A DNA stretch of 64,000 nucleotides. Source: Pseudomonadota bacterium (GTDB lineage: Bacteria; Pseudomonadota; Gammaproteobacteria; JAKAQQ01). The position numbers were made by a program, and so were the translations under genes. Location: contig JAJZYM010000005.1 in assembly GCA_021798115.1 (NCBI GenBank), positions 37,221-101,220 of the forward strand. Reading direction: 5' to 3'. Shown here piece by piece: positions 58,520 through 64,000 of the stretch; position 1 is the first letter of the stretch; each line of letters begins with the position of its first letter. Below the pieces are notes generated by a model. The model was not told where the DNA came from and ran no database searches. It was given only the letters and a program-made list of their open reading frames with translations.

Positions 58520-58598
58520 GGACGGAGTGAGAGGACACCGCTTCGCCATCATCACCATCGTGCCGTCCCCAAAGGAATTGGAGAAGGCGCCCCAACCC

Positions 58599-58622
58599 GC
58601 CCGGCGCTTGCTGCGCTCGGGC
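58599..58622 (+). promoter_or_regulatory. Hairpin in the rpsA leader
   Basis: GCCCG-GCGC and GCGC-t-CGGGC make a stem of nine pairs with a one-base bulge and a TTGCT loop, 26 nt before the rpsA ATG. A GGA-containing single strand (AAAGGAATTGGAGAAGG, from 58571) lies upstream. In E. coli, S1 represses its own mRNA through a structured leader with a poor ribosome site; this layout is similar. Confidence 0.45.
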
Positions 58623-58648
58623 AGATCACTTTGAAGGTCACATCATTC

Positions 58649-60361
58649 ATGTCCGAATCTTTTGCCGAACTGCTCGAGGAATCTCTCGCCCAGTCACAGC
58701 TCACACCGGGGAGCATCATCAAGGCCGAGGTCGTCAGCGTCGGTCCCGAAATGGTCGTCGTTCGCGCCGGCCTCAAGTCCGAGGGAGTCATCCCCGTCGA
58801 ACAGTTCCGCGGCCCTGACGGGACGGTTGAGGTGCAGCCGGGCGATGTCGTCGACGTCGCGCTTGACGCCATTGAAGACGGGATGGGCGAGACCCGCCTT
58901 TCTCACGAGCGGGCGAAGAGGCTTCGGGCGTGGGCCGAACTCGAGGCGGCATTCCGCGATGGCGCGGTCGTCACCGGCGTGATCAACGGCAAGGTCAAGG
59001 GCGGCTTCACCGCCGATCTCAACGGGGTCCGGGCGTTTCTCCCGGGCTCTCTCGTTGATGTCCGGCCCGTTCGCGACGCCACTTTCCTGGAAGGGCGTCC
59101 GCTTCAATTCAAGATCATCAAATTCGACCAGAAGCGGAACAACGTCGTCGTCTCACGCCGTGCCGTGGTTGAAGCCGAGGGTGGGGCCGAACGCGAGGCG
59201 CTGAGTTCGCAGATCGTCGAGGGGGCGATTCTCAAGGGGGTCGTCAAGAATCTGACCGACTACGGCGCGTTCGTGGATCTCGGCGGTGTCGATGGGCTTC
59301 TGCACATCACGGACATGGCCTGGCGCCGCGTGCGCAATCCTTCGGAAGTGGTGAGCGTCGGTCAAGAACTCGACGTCAAGGTTCTTCGCTACGACCGGGA
59401 ACGCAACCGTGTGTCTCTCGGGCTCAAGCAGCTCGGCGAAGATCCCTGGATCGACATCGCCCGCCGCCATCCGGTCGGAAGCCGGACGTTCGGGCGCGTG
59501 ACCAACGTGACCGAGTACGGCTGCTTCGTCGAGATCGAACCCGGTGTCGAGGGTCTCGTGCATCTCTCGGAGATGGATTGGACGACCCGCAACATCAATC
59601 CGTCCAAGGTTGTGCATATCGGCGACGAGATCGAGGTCATGGTGCTCGAGATCGACGAGGAGCGCCGCCGTATCTCTCTGGGCATGAAACAGTGCACCTC
59701 CAACCCCTGGCTTGATTTTGCCAACAATCACGCGAAAGGCGAACGCATCAGTGGGAAAATCAAATCGATTACCGATTTTGGCATCTTCGTGGGCCTGGAA
59801 GGGGGGATCGACGGACTCGTGCACATTTCCGACATCAGCTGGGAGAAGCCCGGTGAGGAAGTGATCCGCAACTACAAGAAGGGAGATGAGATTGAAGCGG
59901 TTCTCCTCGGCGTAGACGCCGAGCGTGAGCGGATTTCGCTGGGCGTCAAACAGCTCGAAAAAGATCCGATCACCGCCTTTATGAACCAGCACGGTAAGGG
60001 AGCGACGGTCAAGGGCACCATCAAGGCTGTGGATGCCCGTGGCGCGGACGTCGATCTCGGCGACGGTGTGGATGGCTACATCCGCGCGTCCGACATCTCC
60101 CGCGATCGGGTCGAGGACGCGCGCACGATCCTTCACGTCGGTGATCCGCTGGAGGCTCTCGTCGTTGGGGCCGACCGCAAGCGTCACGCGATCTCACTGT
60201 CCGTCCGCGCGCTTGAAGCCCGCGAAGAGGCCCAGGCGCTCGATGCCCTGGCCGGCCGCAACGGAGGGGGCGAGGGAGGCACCACCCTGGGCGATATGAT
60301 GAAATCACTCATGGTCAATCGTGAAGCGGACGCCGACGACAGCGAGGACACGCGCGAATGA
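58649..60361 (+). CDS. rpsA: 30S ribosomal protein S1
   Basis: This 570-aa protein has six S1 RNA-binding repeats (about residues 22-95, 110-175, 195-265, 280-350, 367-437, 455-525). It starts [13 protein letters not shown] like other S1 proteins. Repeats 3-5 show [41 protein letters not shown] and [21 protein letters not shown]. The tail is acidic. A TTG at 58631 is possible but ATG at 58649 gives the family start. Only AAGG, 11 nt before, resembles a ribosome site. The stop overlaps ihfB. Confidence 0.97.
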   Translation: MSESFAELLEESLAQSQLTPGSIIKAEVVSVGPEMVVVRAGLKSEGVIPVEQFRGPDGTVEVQPGDVVDVALDAIEDGMGETRLSHERAKRLRAWAELEAAFRDGAVVTGVINGKVKGGFTADLNGVRAFLPGSLVDVRPVRDATFLEGRPLQFKIIKFDQKRNNVVVSRRAVVEAEGGAEREALSSQIVEGAILKGVVKNLTDYGAFVDLGGVDGLLHITDMAWRRVRNPSEVVSVGQELDVKVLRYDRERNRVSLGLKQLGEDPWIDIARRHPVGSRTFGRVTNVTEYGCFVEIEPGVEGLVHLSEMDWTTRNINPSKVVHIGDEIEVMVLEIDEERRRISLGMKQCTSNPWLDFANNHAKGERISGKIKSITDFGIFVGLEGGIDGLVHISDISWEKPGEEVIRNYKKGDEIEAVLLGVDAERERISLGVKQLEKDPITAFMNQHGKGATVKGTIKAVDARGADVDLGDGVDGYIRASDISRDRVEDARTILHVGDPLEALVVGADRKRHAISLSVRALEAREEAQALDALAGRNGGGEGGTTLGDMMKSLMVNREADADDSEDTRE

Positions 60362-60714
60362 CAGCGGGGAAGGCCGCCGATACCGAAGACATCGAGGAGG
60401 CCCCGAGCGGCGGCCTCACCCGTAACGATGTCATCGCCCGCGTCGTGGGCCGTTTCCCCCACACCCCACCCGAGGACGTCGCGGACGCCGTTCGCGTCGT
60501 CCTCGAGATCATGACCGAAGCGTTGGCCGAGGCGCGGGTCATCGAGATCCGCGGTTTCGGCTCATTTTGTCTGCACTATTACCGGCCCATCCTCGGGCGC
60601 AATCCACGTAACGGGGAACCTGTTGCGCTCGGTGGGCGCTACGTGCCGCACTTCCGCCCGGGTCGCTTGCTGCGGCGCCGCATCGAGAAGAGCCGTGTCC
60701 CCATCAAGGATTGA
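60358..60714 (+). CDS. ihfB: Integration host factor beta subunit
   Basis: The 118-aa product is of the HU/IHF family. The core [56 protein letters not shown] and PGRLLRRRI match IHF-beta, which bends DNA with IHF-alpha. A Glu/Ala-rich N-terminal extension of about 20 residues precedes the usual start (E. coli 94 aa). ATG at 60358 overlaps the rpsA stop; no later ATG fits before the core. Confidence 0.93.
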   Translation: MTAGKAADTEDIEEAPSGGLTRNDVIARVVGRFPHTPPEDVADAVRVVLEIMTEALAEARVIEIRGFGSFCLHYYRPILGRNPRNGEPVALGGRYVPHFRPGRLLRRRIEKSRVPIKD

Positions 60715-60750
60715 ACCGGACCGATCCACCGCACGCGCGGAGCCGGGATC

Positions 60751-61089
60751 GTGAACAATGAACCCGGGCGGCCGTCAGGTGTTCTCCGCATCCTGCGGGG
60801 CCTTCGTCGCCTGGTCACAACCGTCATCGCCCTGGCGTTCATCGTGGCCGCCTGGGTGTTCACTCTCGAAAACCGGGAAACGGTCGCCGTCCGCTTTGCC
60901 CACTGGATTGTCCATCTTCCGATGGCGTTGGCGCTTTTCACGGCGTTTCTCATCGGCGTCCTTCTGACGCTGTTCGTGGTCGTTCCGCGTTGGTGGGGGT
61001 GGCGTCTTCGGTACCACCTTCTCCAACACCGCCACGCCCGCCTCGTGGGACGTTCGGGAGAAGCGGAGCGCAAGGAGGCGGATCCGTGA
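60751..61089 (+). CDS. lapA: LapA family membrane protein
   Basis: The 112-aa protein has two membrane segments (residues about 20-40 and 57-78) separated by ENRETVAVRFAHW, typical of LapA/YciS (DUF1049). A basic cytoplasmic tail follows. LapA partners LapB in control of LPS synthesis through FtsH-mediated turnover of LpxC. GTG at 60751; the stop overlaps lapB by 4 nt. Confidence 0.88.
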   Translation: MNNEPGRPSGVLRILRGLRRLVTTVIALAFIVAAWVFTLENRETVAVRFAHWIVHLPMALALFTAFLIGVLLTLFVVVPRWWGWRLRYHLLQHRHARLVGRSGEAERKEADP

Positions 61090-62369
61090 ACCCGACACCG
61101 ACGCTGGCCGTCCTTTTTCTTCTTCTGCTTCTTGCCGTGGTCGTGGTGTGGGGCCGCACCCGCCGTCGACGGCGGCGGGCAGGTCGGCGGCTGACGCGCA
61201 CGATGCGCCGCTCGCTCGAAGGGCTGGGGTTCCTTCTCAATGACGAGACCGACCGGGCGCTCGAAGTCTTCCTCCGTCTTGCCGAGACCGTACCAGAAGC
61301 GCACGAGGTGCAGTTTGCGCTGGCCCATCTCTTCCGCCGCCGCGGTGAGCTCGAGCGCTCCATCCGTATCCATCAGAACTTCATTGCGCGGCCCGATCTT
61401 CCGCGTTCCCTCCACGTCCGCGCTCTCTACGAGCTCGCCTGTGACTATCTTTCGGCGGGCCTCCACGACCGGGCGGAGACGCTTCTCAAGGATATCGCCC
61501 AGGATTCCACCTACGGCGTTCGCGCCCTGGGGCGTCTTCTCACGATCTACGAATACCAGAGTGCCTGGGACGAGGCCTACGCTACAGCGGTCCGTCTGGC
61601 GCGCGAAAGCGCCGAAACTCTCGATCCCATCCTGGCGCACTACCGCTGTGAAGCCGCGGAGCGCGCTCAGCGGCTCGGACACAGCCACGAGGCGGCCCGT
61701 CTCTACCACGAAGCAGTCGCACACGATCCGCGTTGTCTTCGGGCGCATCTTGCCCTCGGGCGGATCGCGCTCGGCCAAGGCGACGACCGTCGCGCTCTCG
61801 ACTGCTTCGAGCAGGCCTTCTGGGCCGATCTCCGCTTTGCCTTCGCCACCTATCCCGAATGTTACGCGACGTTCCGGCGTCTCGAGGACCGTCGCGGCCT
61901 TCTCCGCCTCCTCGAACGGCTCGAATCGGTCTCCACCGCCGAGCGCCAGTCGGTGGCGTGCGCTGCGCTGATCGATCCGGGGGTCGACGCGGAGCACGCG
62001 CACCGCTGGCTTCATGTGTTTCTTGAGGCCCATCCGGCGCTCGCGGCAAGCCTGGGGCTTTTGGGCCTCCTCCCCGCATCGTGGACGGACGGTCCGATCC
62101 CGGAAGATCTTCCGCTTCGCCTCCGCCCGCTTCTCATCCGATCACTCCGTTTCCGTTGTCTTCACTGCGGGTACACACTCCACCAGGAAAGCTGGCAGTG
62201 CCCAAGCTGCCGAAAATGGTCCTCACTTCTTCCGCATTTCGAGTGGATCGGCGAGGAAGGAACCCAGGCGCAGACGGGCCCCTCGTCGGTGCCGGCCGTT
62301 CTCGGCCGCTCGCTCCCGCCGCCGAACGTCCACCCGCTCGTTCGCCTCGAGAAGCAGACCCGTGTCTGA
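61086..62369 (+). CDS. lapB: LPS assembly protein LapB (YciM)
   Basis: The 427-aa protein has an N-terminal TM (residues about 5-22), a chain of TPR repeats (about 40-370; for example LEGLGFLLNDETDRALEVFL) and a C-terminal rubredoxin-like domain with CLHCGYTLHQESWQCPSC, whose four Cys bind iron. E. coli LapB guides LpxC to FtsH and thereby limits LPS synthesis. GTG at 61086 overlaps lapA; the frame upstream is a shadow. Length is close to E. coli (389 aa) with a longer C-terminal tail. Confidence 0.92.
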   Translation: MNPTPTLAVLFLLLLLAVVVVWGRTRRRRRRAGRRLTRTMRRSLEGLGFLLNDETDRALEVFLRLAETVPEAHEVQFALAHLFRRRGELERSIRIHQNFIARPDLPRSLHVRALYELACDYLSAGLHDRAETLLKDIAQDSTYGVRALGRLLTIYEYQSAWDEAYATAVRLARESAETLDPILAHYRCEAAERAQRLGHSHEAARLYHEAVAHDPRCLRAHLALGRIALGQGDDRRALDCFEQAFWADLRFAFATYPECYATFRRLEDRRGLLRLLERLESVSTAERQSVACAALIDPGVDAEHAHRWLHVFLEAHPALAASLGLLGLLPASWTDGPIPEDLPLRLRPLLIRSLRFRCLHCGYTLHQESWQCPSCRKWSSLLPHFEWIGEEGTQAQTGPSSVPAVLGRSLPPPNVHPLVRLEKQTRV

Positions 62370-63270
62370 GGTCCGGGTCCGCACGGCCGTGTTCCCCGTG
62401 GCCGGCCTCGGGACGCGCTTTCTTCCCGCCACCAAGGCGACCCCGAAAGAGATGCTCCCGATCGTTGACAAACCGCTCGTGCAGTACGCGGTCGAGGAAG
62501 CCGTATGCGCCGGTGCGGAACTTCTCGTGTTCGTGACGAGCCGAACCAAAAACGCGATCTCGGATCACTTCGACCGCTCGTACGAACTCGAGCGCGAACT
62601 CGAAGACCGTGGGGACGACGAAAAGCTGGCGCTCCTCGAGGGCATCGTTCCCGAATCGGTGCATTGCGTCTATATCCGCCAGAGCCATCCTCTGGGCCTG
62701 GGACACGCGATTGCGTGCGCGGCGCCGCTTCTCGGCAAGGACCCCTTTTATGTTCTCCTGGCCGACGATCTTCTTTACGGGGAGGAGCAAAGCGGAGCTC
62801 TTCTGGGGACGATGAAGGCCATCCACGCCCGTACCGCGGGGCCGGTTCTGGCGCTCGAATCGGTCGAGGAGAGCGAGGTTTCACGCTACGGGATCGTCGA
62901 TCCTGAGACCGTGGACGATAGCACGGTGCGCGTGCGCAGACTTCAGGAAAAGCCCCGCATCGAGGAGGCCTATTCACGGCTTGGCGTGATCGGCCGCTAT
63001 CTCCTCACCTTCGAGGTTCTCGAAGCCCTTCAGGGTCTCGAACCGGGGGTCGGTGGCGAAATCCAGCTCACCGATGCTCTCTCAAAAGCGATCGCGCGTG
63101 CCCCCCTTCACGGCACGGTCTTCGACGGGCGACGGTTCGACTGCGGATCGAAGATCGGCTACCTTCAGGCTTGCGTCGAATACGGGCTCACACACGACGA
63201 GGTGCGTGAGGAGTTTCGCGACTATCTGGGCGAGAAGCTCCGTTTTCTCGTCGACCCCAAGGGTCGCTGA
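62362..63270 (+). CDS. galU: UTP-glucose-1-phosphate uridylyltransferase
   Basis: This 302-aa enzyme makes UDP-glucose, needed for LPS, trehalose and, after oxidation, the UDP-glucuronate used by the Arn operon. FPVAGLGTRFLPATKATPKEM with the catalytic Lys and Arg, PIVDKPLVQYAVEEA, ADDLLYG (metal Asp) and GEIQLTDALSKAI are diagnostic. GTG at 62362 overlaps the lapB stop by 8 nt. pyrF, which often follows lapB, is not present. The 3' end overlaps the convergent ogt by 83 nt. Confidence 0.95.
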   Translation: MSEVRVRTAVFPVAGLGTRFLPATKATPKEMLPIVDKPLVQYAVEEAVCAGAELLVFVTSRTKNAISDHFDRSYELERELEDRGDDEKLALLEGIVPESVHCVYIRQSHPLGLGHAIACAAPLLGKDPFYVLLADDLLYGEEQSGALLGTMKAIHARTAGPVLALESVEESEVSRYGIVDPETVDDSTVRVRRLQEKPRIEEAYSRLGVIGRYLLTFEVLEALQGLEPGVGGEIQLTDALSKAIARAPLHGTVFDGRRFDCGSKIGYLQACVEYGLTHDEVREEFRDYLGEKLRFLVDPKGR

Positions 63271-63847
63271 CGCCCCATCCACGGGCCAGGGAATCGTCTT
63301 TGCTCTCCGCACGAACGGAGTTGTGTGTCGCCTCGATCGTCCACAGTGTCCCGCGCTTCCCGATGTGCACGCCTTCGTCTCCGAGCACGGTGGCCTTCAG
63401 TCTTAAACCCGGACCGTACCCCCCAAGGGTCCCGTCGGAGGCTACGACCCTGTGGCACGGTATGAGAAAGATGATGGGATTGGCCCCACAGGCCTGCGCG
63501 ACCGCCCGCGCTCCGGACGGAAGGCCGATGGCGCGCGCCACCTCGGCGTAGCTTGCCACCTGCCCCCTGGGAATCCGCCGGAGGGCTTCCCAGACTTTCT
63601 TCTGGAAAGGTGTTCCTTCGGGAGCCAGAGGGAGGTCTCCAGACGGTTTCCCATCGAGGTAAGAGAGAATTCTGTCCACGAGCGGGGAGAGCGCTTCCGG
63701 ATCCGGAGAGACACCCGGGGACCTGCGGGGGTTTCCGTCGGTCGCGCAATCAAGGCTTTTGATGTTTCCGCCTTGCACGGTCAGGATCAGAAGGCCGTAA
63801 CGGCACTGGAAGCTCGTGTCTTGGAGGAGGGGTGAAGGGGAGGGCAT
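63188..63847 (-). CDS. ogt: Methylated-DNA-protein cysteine methyltransferase
   Basis: The 219-aa protein repairs O6-methylguanine by moving the methyl group to its own Cys. The active-site motif IPCHRVVASDGTLGGYGPGL and the helix-turn-helix segment VASYAEVARAIGLPSGARAV with ACGANPI are clear. The N-terminal half is short, as in Ogt. The usual family end is near residue 165 (GLRLKATVL); about 50 additional C-terminal residues run into the 3' end of galU on the other strand and look like read-through into a shadow frame. ATG at 63847. Confidence 0.9.
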   Translation of the reverse strand: MPSPSPLLQDTSFQCRYGLLILTVQGGNIKSLDCATDGNPRRSPGVSPDPEALSPLVDRILSYLDGKPSGDLPLAPEGTPFQKKVWEALRRIPRGQVASYAEVARAIGLPSGARAVAQACGANPIIFLIPCHRVVASDGTLGGYGPGLRLKATVLGDEGVHIGKRGTLWTIEATHNSVRAESKDDSLARGWGVSDPWGRRENGASRPDSRETPHAPRRV

Positions 63848-64000
63848 AAGACGGCCTCCGTGGGACGGATGTTGATCATACCAGCTCCGTCGTACGGTCT
63901 CCGAACCTGGTCGCGGGGGATTGATCCACGACTTCAGAGACGTGGCAAGCGTAAAGCAAGAACGTGTCGTAAAATAGCGATCGTGGGGGCAGGAAGCCCA
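63848..64000. other. Right-edge non-coding sequence
   Basis: No complete gene is seen in the last 153 bases. TAAAAT at 63970-63975 on the plus strand could be a -10 for a gene beyond the window; I see no clear -35. Confidence 0.3.

Overview
The window looks like a chromosome segment of a G+C-rich gammaproteobacterium, probably of a deep-branching, hopanoid-making lineage (that last part is inference). The main evidence is conserved gene order. The block amidase-mutL-miaA-hfq-hflX-hflK-hflC-purA and the block gyrA-serC-hisC-cmk-rpsA-ihfB-lapA-lapB are both characteristic of Gammaproteobacteria. AmgK/MurU, Arn, UbiG and an IHF-beta fit the same group. I see no transposase, integrase, prophage or CRISPR array.

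Layout. 1-5.1 kb: a partial membrane protein gene at the left edge, a CcsA/YpjD-type cytochrome assembly protein, the MurU/AmgK peptidoglycan-recycling pair, and an exported subtilisin-like peptidase with a C-terminal sorting tail. 5.6-11.3 kb: a complete three-gene RND efflux operon on the minus strand with a strong promoter. 11.8-19.4 kb: a cyclic-di-GMP signalling cluster (PAS-GGDEF-EAL protein, hybrid histidine kinase, REC-EAL response regulator). 19.66 kb: tRNA-Val(CAC). 19.9-28.2 kb: a tightly overlapping operon with an HpnB-like glycosyltransferase followed by a full lipid A aminoarabinose (Arn) pathway in which ArnA is split into two genes. 28.2-34.1 kb: icd, putA and sdaA (TCA cycle, proline and serine catabolism). 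34.2-36.9 kb: a CHASE-GGDEF-EAL protein. 36.9-46.5 kb: amidase, mutL, miaA, hfq, hflX, hflK, hflC, purA. 46.5-47.4 kb: an orphan membrane protein behind a structured leader. 47.4-51.7 kb (minus): a degenerate SDR, a squalene/phytoene-synthase-like protein, gph, ubiG and an MTA/SAH deaminase. 51.9-63.3 kb (plus): mtnA, gyrA, serC, hisC, cmk, rpsA, ihfB, lapA, lapB, galU. An MGMT (ogt) gene converges on galU at the right end.

How the parts fit. GalU makes UDP-glucose, the precursor (through a UDP-glucose dehydrogenase not seen here) of UDP-glucuronate used by the Arn operon. LapA/LapB control LPS synthesis, and HpnB, if correctly named, decorates hopanoids, so several genes bear on the outer membrane. 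MurU/AmgK and the amidase act on peptidoglycan. MtaD-like deaminase and MtnA salvage methylthioadenosine. Many genes overlap by 4 nt (ATGA/GTGA), and several clusters appear to be driven by extended -10 promoters.

The most unusual points are an SDR whose catalytic Tyr and Lys are both His, a subtilase with Glu in the His position plus a Gly-rich C-terminal anchor, GGDEF domains that look degenerate, and the seven-gene overlap chain joining a hopanoid-type glycosyltransferase to the Arn pathway. Nothing here is a clearly new multi-gene system.
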